Origin: Phocaeicola_A sp963643925
GTDB lineage: Bacteria > Bacteroidota > Bacteroidia > Bacteroidales > Bacteroidaceae
Assembly: GCA_963643925.1 (NCBI GenBank)
Contig: CAVINS010000042.1
Location: forward strand, 1-31,860
Direction: 5' to 3'
DNA length: 31,860 nt
The notes under the pieces were generated by a model. The model saw only the letters and a program-made list of their open reading frames with translations, had not been told where the DNA came from and made no database searches. Below, piece after piece: positions 15,455 to 23,678 of the stretch. Every line of letters begins with the position of its first letter. The first letter of the stretch is position 1. The position numbers and the translations under genes are program-made.

Positions 15455-15889
15455 ATGGAAATAAAAGTAATCAATAAGTCGAAACACCCCCTGCCACAGT
15501 ATGCCACGACGCAGTCGGCAGGTATGGATTTGCGAGCCAATCTGAGTGAACCACTCGTGCTGAAACCCCTGCAACGTTGCCTGGTGCCTACAGGTCTGTT
15601 CATCGCTCTGCCCGCAGGCTACGAGGCCCAGGTACGCCCCCGTAGCGGACTGGCACTGAAGAAAGGCATCGCCGTGCTCAATGCCCCCGGCACCATCGAT
15701 GCCGACTATCGCGGTGAGGTGGGAGTGATCCTGGTAAACCTCTCCGGCGAAGATTTCGTGATAGAGGACGGTGAGCGCATTGCCCAGATGGTGATAGCCC
15801 GCCACGAGCAGGCGGAGTGGAACGAGGTGGAACTCCTCGAAGAGACAGAACGTGGTGTGGGTGGCTTTGGCCATACGGGTAAACAATAA
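15455..15889 (+). CDS. dut: dUTP diphosphatase (144 aa)
   Basis: Trimeric dUTPase that hydrolyses dUTP to dUMP and pyrophosphate, supplying dUMP for thymidylate synthesis and keeping uracil out of DNA. All five signature motifs are present in order: AGMDLRA, RPRSGLALK, GTIDADYRGE with VGVILVN, GERIAQMV, and the C-terminal P-loop-like arm RGVGGFGHTGK. The start MEIKVINKS at 15455 gives the normal length; upstream ATGs at 15422 and 15443 only add a non-conserved leader. It is the first gene of a compact operon, and the next start codon is four bases after its stop. Confidence 0.95.
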   Translation: MEIKVINKSKHPLPQYATTQSAGMDLRANLSEPLVLKPLQRCLVPTGLFIALPAGYEAQVRPRSGLALKKGIAVLNAPGTIDADYRGEVGVILVNLSGEDFVIEDGERIAQMVIARHEQAEWNEVELLEETERGVGGFGHTGKQ

Positions 15890-15893
15890 ACGC

Positions 15894-17663
15894 ATGAAAC
15901 GAAGATGCAGTTGGTGGGGCGGTTGCCTGGTGGCCCTTGCACTGGTGTGCGTGGCTTGCGGTTCTTCCAAATCTGTGCGGAAGGGTAGTGCCGACGCACA
16001 GTTGCATACCCTCGCACTCTCGGATGAGGAGCAGCGCAAGTTCGACTACCTCTTCCTCGAAGCTACCCGCGTGAAGGAGAAAGGCGAGTTCGACACCGCC
16101 TATGAACTCTATAACCGTTGCCTGGAGTTGCAGCCCAGCTCGGCCGTCGTGCTCTATGAGCTGGCTCATTTCCATCTCTATCTGAACCAGCCCGATCAGG
16201 CACAAGCCCTCCTGGAGAAGGCGGTACAACTGTCGCCCGACAACCTTTGGTACCAACAGAGCCTGGCTGCCTTCTATCAACAGCGCGGGCTCACGGCCAA
16301 GGCCATCGATACTTATGAACAGATAGCCGGCCAGTTCCCCAAGCGCAGCGATGCACTGGTGGTGCTGGTGGACCTCTACGGACGCGAGAAACGCTACGCC
16401 GATGTGGTGAACGCCCTCGACCGCTTGGAGGTGAAGGAGGGCAAGTCCGAGCAGATCAGTATGGAGAAGTACCGCATGTACCAGAACCTCGACGACAAGG
16501 AGAAGGCATTCAACGAGATAGAGAGCTTGGTCAAGGAGTATCCCAACGACTTGCACTACCAAGTCCTGCTGGGCGATGCTTACCTCAACAACGACCGGGT
16601 GGAGGAGGCGTACGATGTGGCGCAGTCCATGCTCCGCGAGGAACCCGACAACACCTTGGCGCAACTGCTGTTGGCATCCTACTACGAGAAATGCGGACAG
16701 GACTCGCTCTACCGCACCCAGATGGACACGGTGCTGCTCAACCCCAAACTCGACACCTCTACCAAGCTGGATATGATGCGTCAGGTGATTATCCGGTCCG
16801 AGCAGGCCAAGCAGGATACCGTGAAGGTGATGTCACTCTTCCGTCAGCTGATGGCGCAGGAGACTGACAATGCCGATCTCAGTATGCTCTGTGCACAGTA
16901 TCTTGCCAGCAAGCAGATGGACGAAGAGGCGCTGAAACCTGTACTCAACCACATCCTCTCCATCGAGCCCGACAATACCGCTGCCCGTTTGGAGCTGCTC
17001 CGCTATGCGGTGAAGAAGGACGACTACAACGAGGCTATCGCCATCTGTCGCCCGGCAACGGACTACAATCCCGAGATACTGGAGTTCTACTACTATTTGG
17101 GCGTATCCTATTACCAGACCGACCAGAAGGATGAGGCCCTGTCGACCTTCCAACGCGGACTGAAGCAGGTGACTGCCGAGAGCGACAAGAAACTCGTCTC
17201 CACCTTCTATGAAATCTCTGGCGACATCTATTATCAGATGGAACAGAAGGAGAAAGCCTTCGAGTCGTACGACTCCTGCCTGGTCTACAACCCGGCCAAC
17301 ATCAGTGCCCTCAACAACTACGCCTATTACCTTTCGCTGAGCAAGGAACAACTCGACAAGGCAGAGGAGATGAGCTACCGCACCGTGAAGGCCGAACCCA
17401 ACAATGGTACCTACCTCGACACTTATGCCTGGATACTTTTCGAGAAAGGCCGCTACTCCGAGGCGCGCATCTACATCGACGAGGCCATCAAGAACGGGGC
17501 CGGCGACGATAGCTCCACCGTGCTTGAACATTGCGGCGACATCCATTATATGTGTGGCGAGAAGGACATGGCACTCGACTACTGGAAGCGGGCCGCTGCT
17601 CTGGAGCACGACTCGAAGACGTTGGATAAGAAGATAAAACAAAAAAGATACATTGCGGAATGA
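15894..17663 (+). CDS. Tetratricopeptide-repeat lipoprotein (589 aa)
   Basis: Begins with a lipoprotein signal peptide ending VACG (Cys22). Nearly the whole mature chain consists of TPR helix pairs, for example GEFDTAYELYNRCLELQPSS, NQPDQAQALLEKAVQLSPDN, GLTAKAIDTYEQIAGQFP, EKAFESYDSCLVYNPAN and GRYSEARIYIDEAI. TPR solenoids act as protein-binding scaffolds; no enzymatic motif is seen. It lies in a tight operon with dut, a LolB-like lipoprotein and an EnvC-like factor, and overlaps the next gene by four bases. An envelope-assembly role is inferred from that context. The start at 15894 is used because the signal peptide begins there. Confidence 0.88.
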   Translation: MKRRCSWWGGCLVALALVCVACGSSKSVRKGSADAQLHTLALSDEEQRKFDYLFLEATRVKEKGEFDTAYELYNRCLELQPSSAVVLYELAHFHLYLNQPDQAQALLEKAVQLSPDNLWYQQSLAAFYQQRGLTAKAIDTYEQIAGQFPKRSDALVVLVDLYGREKRYADVVNALDRLEVKEGKSEQISMEKYRMYQNLDDKEKAFNEIESLVKEYPNDLHYQVLLGDAYLNNDRVEEAYDVAQSMLREEPDNTLAQLLLASYYEKCGQDSLYRTQMDTVLLNPKLDTSTKLDMMRQVIIRSEQAKQDTVKVMSLFRQLMAQETDNADLSMLCAQYLASKQMDEEALKPVLNHILSIEPDNTAARLELLRYAVKKDDYNEAIAICRPATDYNPEILEFYYYLGVSYYQTDQKDEALSTFQRGLKQVTAESDKKLVSTFYEISGDIYYQMEQKEKAFESYDSCLVYNPANISALNNYAYYLSLSKEQLDKAEEMSYRTVKAEPNNGTYLDTYAWILFEKGRYSEARIYIDEAIKNGAGDDSSTVLEHCGDIHYMCGEKDMALDYWKRAAALEHDSKTLDKKIKQKRYIAE

Positions 17664-18487
17664 AGTCATTCGTGAAATATGGTTGGGTGCTGTTGTGCGC
17701 TGTGCTGCTGGCCTCGTGCAAGACCACGAAGAGCGGCCTTGCCTCCGGCAGCCTGAGTAGTGCCGAAGGTGCCATGTACGTCTCCGGTGTGATAGACAAT
17801 GCCCTTACGTGTGAGGCTGTCACGGGGAAGATGAAGTTTGCTCTGGATATCAACGGCAAGCAGGTCTCGCTGGGCGGTAACCTCCGCATGAAACGCAACG
17901 ACGTGATACAACTCTCGCTGGTCGCTTTCGGACTGGTGGAGGCGGCCCGCATCGAGTTCACTGCCGACGAAGTGCTGGTGATGGATCGCATCAACAAGCA
18001 GTACGTCAGAGCATCGTATGGCAACCTCGACTTCCTCAACGAGGCCGGTATCAACTTCTACACCCTGCAAGCCCTGTTCTGGAACGAGCTCTTCCTACCA
18101 GGAGGCTCTCAGGTGACCACGGCGGACAGCAAGTCCTTCAGCGTCACTAAGGGAACCGGGCAGGCGGTGCTGACCGGCAAGTCCACCCGTCTGCTCTCCA
18201 CCCGCTTCTACACATCATTGGCTGACGGATTGTTGCAGAAGACCGAGATTAGTGCCGCACCCCCTTACCAGCTCAACTGGAACTACGACGAGTTCTCGCC
18301 CGTGGAGACCAAACAGTTTCCCGGTAAGATGCAGATAGACCTCGAGGGACTGAAGTACCCCGCCACCATCACCCTGCGGCTGAGCAACGTGCGCGCCGAT
18401 GATGACTGGGAAACCCGCACCAAGGTCTCCGCAAAATACAAACAGATGACCACCGAGGATATCCTTAAACTGGTATTAAAACTTTAG
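17660..18487 (+). CDS. DUF4292 (LolB/LolA-like) lipoprotein (275 aa)
   Basis: Lipobox LLASC with Cys20. The mature protein fits DUF4292, a Bacteroidetes family whose predicted fold resembles LolA/LolB lipoprotein carriers. The visible pattern includes an early strand (GKMKFALDINGKQVSLGGNLRMKRNDVIQLSL, seen as repeated beta strands), VLVMDRINKQYVRASYGNL and C-terminal strands around GLKYPATITLRLSNV. Coupling with the upstream TPR gene is by an ATGA overlap, and the EnvC-like gene follows after two bases. A role in lipoprotein or outer-membrane assembly is plausible from the fold, but not demonstrated. Confidence 0.82.
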   Translation: MKSFVKYGWVLLCAVLLASCKTTKSGLASGSLSSAEGAMYVSGVIDNALTCEAVTGKMKFALDINGKQVSLGGNLRMKRNDVIQLSLVAFGLVEAARIEFTADEVLVMDRINKQYVRASYGNLDFLNEAGINFYTLQALFWNELFLPGGSQVTTADSKSFSVTKGTGQAVLTGKSTRLLSTRFYTSLADGLLQKTEISAAPPYQLNWNYDEFSPVETKQFPGKMQIDLEGLKYPATITLRLSNVRADDDWETRTKVSAKYKQMTTEDILKLVLKL

Positions 18488-18489
18488 TC

Positions 18490-19773
18490 ATGAAACGGAT
18501 ACTGTTGCTGATTGTTGCTTTGCTGTCGCTCATCTCGCTCCCTGCCCAGACCAATAAGACCATCAAGGAACTGCAGAACAAGCGGGGCGAGTTGCAGGAG
18601 GACATATCCCGATCGGAGTCGTTGCTGCTCTCCACCAAGAAGGATGTGAAGAGCCAGCTCAGCGACCTGTCGCTCATCTCGGGCCAGATAGCTGCCCGTA
18701 AGAAACTCATCGGACAGATAGAGAAGGATGTGAAGACCATGAACAACGAGATATACCTGTTGCAGAAACAACTTAATAAACTGAAGAAGGAGCTGAAGCA
18801 GAACCAGGACAACTATGAGGCATCGGTGAAGTATCTCTATAAGAACCGCACCATACAGGAGAAACTGATGTTCATCTTCTCCGCGCAGACGCTGAGCCAG
18901 ACCCTCCGCCGCCTGCGCTATGTGCGTGAGTATGCCACCTACCAGCGCATACAGGGTGAAGAAGTGATGAAGAAGCAAGAGCAGCTGACCGCCAAGAAAA
19001 AGGAACTGGAACAGGCTCGCAAGGAAAAGACCAACCTGCTCTCCCTTAAGGAGGCCGAACAGGACAAACTGCGGCAACAGGAGAAGCAACAACGCACACT
19101 GGTCAACAATCTGCAGAAGAAACAAAAGGGACTACAGAACGAACTGGCGCGTAAACGTAGGCAGGCACAGCAACTCAACAACCAGATAGACCGCTTGATA
19201 GAGCAGGAACTGGCAGCTGCCAAGAAGCGTGAACAGCAGAATGCCACGGCCCGCACGGAGTCGAAGTCTGGAGCAAAGACAGGAAACGGGAAGGGTACTG
19301 CCGGTAAGACCAAGCCGGGTAAGATGGAGGCCTACGAGGCCAATACGAGTGACCGCAAGCTCTCGGGCTCTTTCGAGAAGAACCGGGGCAAGTTGCCGCC
19401 ACCCATCACCGGGCCCTACCTTATCGTGAGTCACTATGGCACCCATGAGGTGACGGGACTCAAATATGTGAAGCTGGATAATAAAGGTATAGACATCAAA
19501 GGCCAGAGGGGCGCGAAGGCACGTGCCATCTTTGCCGGCGAGGTGTCCGCCGTCTTCCAATATAATGGCACCGCCAACGTGCTGATTCGCCATGGCCAGT
19601 ACATCTCCGTCTATTGTAACTTGGCCTCCACCTCCGTCTCGCGTGGACAGCATGTGGATATCAAGCAAAATATCGGCACAGTCAGCACCGACGCCACAGG
19701 CAACACGGTGCTCCATTTCCAGCTTCGCAAGGAGACCACCAAGCTCAATCCCGAAGTTTGGTTGGGTAACTAG
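18490..19773 (+). CDS. EnvC-like coiled-coil protein with degenerate M23 domain (427 aa)
   Basis: A signal peptide (cleavage near LPAQ) is followed by a long coiled coil (about residues 22-110 and 150-250), a basic Ala/Gly/Lys linker and a C-terminal LytM/M23-type domain (about 300-427). The zinc-site residues are lost: the H-x-x-x-D motif reads NKGID, the Y-x-H motif reads YCN, and the H-x-H motif reads VLH. The layout and loss of metal ligands match EnvC-type proteins, which activate amidases instead of cutting peptidoglycan. A role in cell separation is therefore inferred. The preceding DUF4292 gene ends two bases upstream. A weak hairpin at 19771-19803 may end the operon. Confidence 0.87.
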   Translation: MKRILLLIVALLSLISLPAQTNKTIKELQNKRGELQEDISRSESLLLSTKKDVKSQLSDLSLISGQIAARKKLIGQIEKDVKTMNNEIYLLQKQLNKLKKELKQNQDNYEASVKYLYKNRTIQEKLMFIFSAQTLSQTLRRLRYVREYATYQRIQGEEVMKKQEQLTAKKKELEQARKEKTNLLSLKEAEQDKLRQQEKQQRTLVNNLQKKQKGLQNELARKRRQAQQLNNQIDRLIEQELAAAKKREQQNATARTESKSGAKTGNGKGTAGKTKPGKMEAYEANTSDRKLSGSFEKNRGKLPPPITGPYLIVSHYGTHEVTGLKYVKLDNKGIDIKGQRGAKARAIFAGEVSAVFQYNGTANVLIRHGQYISVYCNLASTSVSRGQHVDIKQNIGTVSTDATGNTVLHFQLRKETTKLNPEVWLGN

Positions 19774-20162
19774 GCAATGGGTGAAGGACTCCCGATTGGC
19801 CTATGAGGGCAGATGCTGTGTTTTGTCACAACTAATTACCTACTTCCTAATGCCTTTGTCAACAAATCCGAAATCTATTTAACGATTGAATGTAAACATG
19901 TAGTTGACACTATTGCCTACTACTCTATCTTCTACTAATGGTATGCTTGACAAGATAAATTACCTGTTTTAGGGGTGTGGGGGGGGTAAAACGAAGCGGA
20001 AGGAATGGTTAAATAAGCAAAACGAATTTCAGAAAACATAGTAAATGTTATTGTGGAGCTAGTCTATCAGCGTATCTTTGTCACTGTTTTTAATGAGCAC
20101 CAGGTAATTGCAACTCAGTTATTAGTGCGGAATATTCGAATAAAATCAAGATAGGTGTAGGT
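19774..20162. other. Non-coding stretch with G-tract and a candidate promoter
   Basis: No gene is visible. An imperfect hairpin overlaps the previous stop (19771-19781 with 19791-19803). A run of eight G lies at 19979-19986. TATCTTTG at 20073-20080 with TTGTG about 19 bases before it is a candidate promoter for the small membrane protein gene at 20163, giving a leader of about 75 nt. Confidence 0.45.
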
Positions 20163-20585
20163 ATGATAGTATACAATAGCCGTTTGGCGAGGTGTCTTCT
20201 CAAGGGGAAACGGAATAAGCGTTTCATTACTTTGTTCGGAATTTCTTATACAACAGAGTCTGGGTTTCTGCCCATGGATATCTCTTTGGAGATGAAGATA
20301 CATCGTCAACAATATTCCGAATGCTTCTGGGCCTCTTTCATACCGATTGCTATTCTCTGCACAATCCTTTCCTGCGTGTTCGAGGCATATCTTTCATGGA
20401 TTCTTGTCATATTGCCGTTCCTCATGTACCACATCCTCTATTGGATTGAGTACAAGGCCAAAGGGCATTCCGCCTTCGACTATGAGGCTGTCCTCAACCA
20501 CGACGACGCTGCCTACCCGGTTATGCGGAAGTCCTTTGCTTGGAAGAAATGGTACTGGAAGGACCATCTCCCCAAGCAGGACTAA
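20163..20585 (+). CDS. Small membrane protein, degenerate HExxH-type family (140 aa)
   Basis: Opens with MIVYNSRLARCLLKG and ITLFGISYT, a start I recognise from a family of short Bacteroidetes membrane proteins that normally carry NHE-x-x-H-x-x-Q. Here that site reads LEMKIHRQQ (about residues 42-50). The second His and the Gln are kept, but the first His is Glu and the catalytic Glu is Met, so metallopeptidase activity is unlikely. Two transmembrane helices follow at about 56-72 and 75-95. The tail has FDYEAVLNHDDAAYPVMRKSFAWKKWYW-like family features (acidic then Trp-rich). It converges on the M20 gene with a 19-base gap. Family membership is from memory and unverified. Confidence 0.6.
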   Translation: MIVYNSRLARCLLKGKRNKRFITLFGISYTTESGFLPMDISLEMKIHRQQYSECFWASFIPIAILCTILSCVFEAYLSWILVILPFLMYHILYWIEYKAKGHSAFDYEAVLNHDDAAYPVMRKSFAWKKWYWKDHLPKQD

Positions 20586-20604
20586 CATTCACACGTCCTT
20601 CTTC

Positions 20605-21672
20605 TTAGATTATCAGACCGTCCAACATCTTCAGATAGAGTTCGATGGCTTCGCTTATCTCACGGATGACGATATACTCGTCCGCTGTGTGTGAACGTGA
20701 CGAGCGTCCCGGTCCCATCTTCACGGAGGGGAACGACATCAGTGCCTGGTCGGACAGGGTGGGTGAACCGAAGGGTACACGCCCCAATGCCACGGCCCGT
20801 TGCACAAACGGATGCGACACGTCGATGCGGGATGAGTTGAGCCGGAACGACCGAGCCTTTGCCTCGCACTGGGTGTGCTGTTGGATGAGGCTGAACAGCT
20901 CCTCGTTGGAGTAGAGCTCGTTGCTGCGGATGTCCACCACGAAGGAACAACGGTCTGGTACCACATTATGCTGGGTGCCGGCATTGATCTGGGTGACACT
21001 CATCTTCACGGGACCCAGCAAATCCGACACCTTCTCGAACCGGTAGTCGCGGAACCACTCGATGTCCGCCAACGTCTTGTAGATGGCATTGTCACCCTCC
21101 TCGCGTGCCGCATGGCCCGACTTCCCGTAGGCTGTAACGTCCAGCACCATCAGGCCTTTTTCGGCAATGGCCGGCTGCATCTCTGTGGGCTCGCCCACGA
21201 CGGCCATGGTGATGGGCGGTAGGATGGGCAACACGCTCTCAATGCCGTTCTTTCCCGACACCTCCTCTTCGCAGGAGGCCAGGAAGATAAGGTTATAGGC
21301 CTGCTGCTTCTTACAAAGCTCCTTGAACACCTGGAAGAGCGACACTACGCTGGCCCCCGCGTCGTTGCTGCCCAGCCCATACAGCTTCCCGTTGATCTCG
21401 GTCGGTTCGAAAGGTCTCTTCATCCATCCGGCCACCGGCTTCACAGTGTCGATATGCGAGTTGAGCAGGATGGTGGGGCGGTGGAGGTCGAACATGGGAC
21501 TGACGCACCACACGTTGTTGCCCTTGCGGTTGGCCAGTACGCCACTCTCTTCGATAAACTCCTGCAGCACATTGGCTGCTTCCTCCTCCTCGCGGCTTAC
21601 CGAGGGGGTTTTTATCAACGCTTTTAGCAAGCGCACCGCTTCGCTGGTCAGCTCTTCTATATCTGTCATCAT
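20605..21672 (-). CDS. M20-family deacylase, ArgE/DapE-like (355 aa)
   Basis: Zinc-dependent amidohydrolase. Metal and catalytic residues are visible: His73-x-Asp75 in NSHIDTVKP, Asp104 in GSNDAGAS, the Glu cluster 135-137 in SCEEEVSG, Glu161 in GEPTEM, and a late His in RSSRSHTADE. A dimerisation domain with GKSGHAAREE lies between. Close relatives in Bacteroides are annotated as acetylornithine deacetylase. In that lineage arginine synthesis uses N-succinylated intermediates, so an N-succinyl-citrulline or -ornithine substrate is plausible. No arginine genes adjoin it here. ATG 21672 or 21669 may be used. A -7 element lies at 21694-21701. Confidence 0.85.
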   Translation of the reverse strand: MMTDIEELTSEAVRLLKALIKTPSVSREEEEAANVLQEFIEESGVLANRKGNNVWCVSPMFDLHRPTILLNSHIDTVKPVAGWMKRPFEPTEINGKLYGLGSNDAGASVVSLFQVFKELCKKQQAYNLIFLASCEEEVSGKNGIESVLPILPPITMAVVGEPTEMQPAIAEKGLMVLDVTAYGKSGHAAREEGDNAIYKTLADIEWFRDYRFEKVSDLLGPVKMSVTQINAGTQHNVVPDRCSFVVDIRSNELYSNEELFSLIQQHTQCEAKARSFRLNSSRIDVSHPFVQRAVALGRVPFGSPTLSDQALMSFPSVKMGPGRSSRSHTADEYIVIREISEAIELYLKMLDGLII

Positions 21673-21693
21673 TCTTTAATGCTTAATTTACGG

Positions 21694-21701
21694 CAAATGT
21701 A
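21694..21701 (-). promoter_or_regulatory. -7 element of the M20 gene
   Basis: TACATTTG on the - strand, followed by CCG, 21 bases before the ATG at 21672. Confidence 0.6.
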
Positions 21702-21777
21702 CGTAGAAAAGGGGAAAGATAAATGGTCTGAAGGCAAAATGTTGAGTAGAGCTTGTGATTCTGATGCTTAAAATCCT

Positions 21778-21785
21778 TACCTTTG
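21778..21785 (+). promoter_or_regulatory. -7 element of the acyl-CoA synthetase gene
   Basis: TACCTTTG lies 16 bases before the ATG at 21802. TTGTG near 21752 is a possible -33 element. Confidence 0.65.
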
Positions 21786-21801
21786 TAGCGGAATAAAAAC
21801 T

Positions 21802-23616
21802 ATGACAATGGGTGAAACTCCTCAACTAACTGCGCTTATCCGTCGGCAGGCCGACAAGTATGAAGAGCGTGTGGCTCTCCGCCACCGCGATTATCAAACC
21901 GGACAATGGATTCCAGTCACATGGCGCCAGTTCTCCAATATCATCGACGAGGCCGCCTGTGCCCTCTATTCACTGGGAGTAGAGATGCAAGAGAACATCG
22001 GCATCTTCTCGCAGAACATGCCCGAATGTCTCTATATGGATTTCGCGGCTTTCGCCAACCGGGCGGTCACCATACCGCTCTATGCCACCAGCTCCGAGGC
22101 GCAGGCTCAGTATATCGTTAACGATGCCTCCATCCGCTTCCTCTTTGTGGGTGAACAGTATCAGTACGATGTGGCCTATCGCATACACAGCCTCTGCCCT
22201 TCGCTGCAGAAGGTCATCATCTTCGACTCTGGTGTGCAGCGCAACCCCGAGGATTGCGTCTCCGTCTACTTCTCCGATTTCCTGAAGTTGGGCGAGCAGT
22301 GCAAGCGGTTGCCCGAGGTGGAACAGCGGGCCTCCGGTGCTACCACGGACGATTTAGCCAACATCCTCTACACCTCCGGCACTACAGGCGAGTCCAAGGG
22401 CGTTATGCTCCACCACTCTTGCTACAACGAGGCGTTCCGCATCCACAAGATTCGCCTCACCAACCTGACCGATAAGGATGTCATCATGAATTTCCTTCCC
22501 TTGACGCATATCTTCGAGAAGGCATGGGTCTACTATTGCCTCGTGGTGGGCTGTGAAATCTGTGTGAACCTTCGCCCCGTGGATATCCAGCAGACCATCA
22601 AGGAGGTGCATCCTACCTGCATGTGTGCCGTCCCCCGTTTCTGGGAGAAGGTCTACGCCGGTGTGCTGGAGCAGATTCATGCCGCCAACGGCATGAAGCG
22701 CTGGCTGTTCGAGGATGCCGTGAAGGTGGGCCGTGCCTACAACCTCGACTATAAACGTGTCGGCAAGGAGCCTCCCATGTGGCTCGCTATGAAATATAAG
22801 TTCTACGAGAAGACCGCCTATCAGCTACTGAAGACCACGATAGGCATCGAGAACGGCAACTTCTTTCCCACAGCCGGTGCTGCCATACCGCAGGCTGTGG
22901 AGGAGTTCGTCCACTCCGTAGGCATCAACATGGTGGCTGGTTACGGACTTACGGAGTCCACCGCCACGGTGTCGTGCGACGACCTGCCGCAATACGTCAT
23001 TGGCTCGGTAGGTCGGGTGATGCCCGGTGTGGAGGTGAAGATAGGCGACAACGGCGAGATTCTGTTGCGCGGAAAGACCATCACGAAAGGCTACTATAAG
23101 AAAGAGGCCGTCACCCGTCAGGCTATCGATGCCGAAGGGTGGTTCCATACGGGCGACGTGGGCTACCTGGATGGTGACACGCTCTTCCTGACCGACCGGT
23201 TGAAGGACCTCTTCAAAACCTCCAATGGCAAGTACATCGCTCCGCAGGCCATCGAGAGCAAGCTGGTGGTGGACCGCTACATCGACCAGATAGCCGTCAT
23301 TGCTGATCGCCGCAAGTTTGTCTCGGCATTGATTATCCCCAACTATAAACTTGTGGAGGAGTATGCCGCCAGCAGACATATCGTCTACCGCGACCTTCCG
23401 GAACTGCTCCAGCAGGAGGCTGTGATTGAGCTCTTCAAGGACCGCATTGACACCCTACAGCAGCAGTTGGCCCACTACGAACAGGTGAAACGGTTTGTCC
23501 TGTTGCCCGAGCCCTTCAGCATGAAGCGCGGTGAGCTGACCAATACCCTGAAGATACGCCGCTCGGTGCTCTACCAAAACTATGCGAAAGAAATAGACAA
23601 GATGTATGCGGACTGA
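21802..23616 (+). CDS. Long-chain fatty acid--CoA ligase, AMP-forming (604 aa)
   Basis: Member of the ANL superfamily, activating fatty acids through an acyl-adenylate. The AMP-binding P-loop ILYTSGTTGESKGV is near residues 190-203. LPLTHIFEKAW follows, GYGLTEST is near 377-384, GWFHTGDVGYL near 449, and the hinge/lysine region LKDLFKTSNGKYIAPQ near 470-485. The length and the PLTHIFE phrase place it with bacterial FadD15-like long-chain enzymes rather than acetyl-CoA synthetases. It acts at the inner face of the membrane or in the cytosol. It may have its own promoter and precedes an SLC13-type transporter with a 62-base gap. A functional link is not evident. Confidence 0.92.
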   Translation: MTMGETPQLTALIRRQADKYEERVALRHRDYQTGQWIPVTWRQFSNIIDEAACALYSLGVEMQENIGIFSQNMPECLYMDFAAFANRAVTIPLYATSSEAQAQYIVNDASIRFLFVGEQYQYDVAYRIHSLCPSLQKVIIFDSGVQRNPEDCVSVYFSDFLKLGEQCKRLPEVEQRASGATTDDLANILYTSGTTGESKGVMLHHSCYNEAFRIHKIRLTNLTDKDVIMNFLPLTHIFEKAWVYYCLVVGCEICVNLRPVDIQQTIKEVHPTCMCAVPRFWEKVYAGVLEQIHAANGMKRWLFEDAVKVGRAYNLDYKRVGKEPPMWLAMKYKFYEKTAYQLLKTTIGIENGNFFPTAGAAIPQAVEEFVHSVGINMVAGYGLTESTATVSCDDLPQYVIGSVGRVMPGVEVKIGDNGEILLRGKTITKGYYKKEAVTRQAIDAEGWFHTGDVGYLDGDTLFLTDRLKDLFKTSNGKYIAPQAIESKLVVDRYIDQIAVIADRRKFVSALIIPNYKLVEEYAASRHIVYRDLPELLQQEAVIELFKDRIDTLQQQLAHYEQVKRFVLLPEPFSMKRGELTNTLKIRRSVLYQNYAKEIDKMYAD

Positions 23617-23678
23617 TGCCTCTTGCCTGAAGTATTACCTATTATATAATGTATAACACGTAAAACTCTTTTCAGCCC

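Noticed and set aside
19889..19902. Apparent third copy of the TTTACATGTAAA palindrome (ATGTAAACATGTAG)
   Set aside because: The order of half-sites differs, there is no TGTCGCC block and no -7 element at the expected distance.
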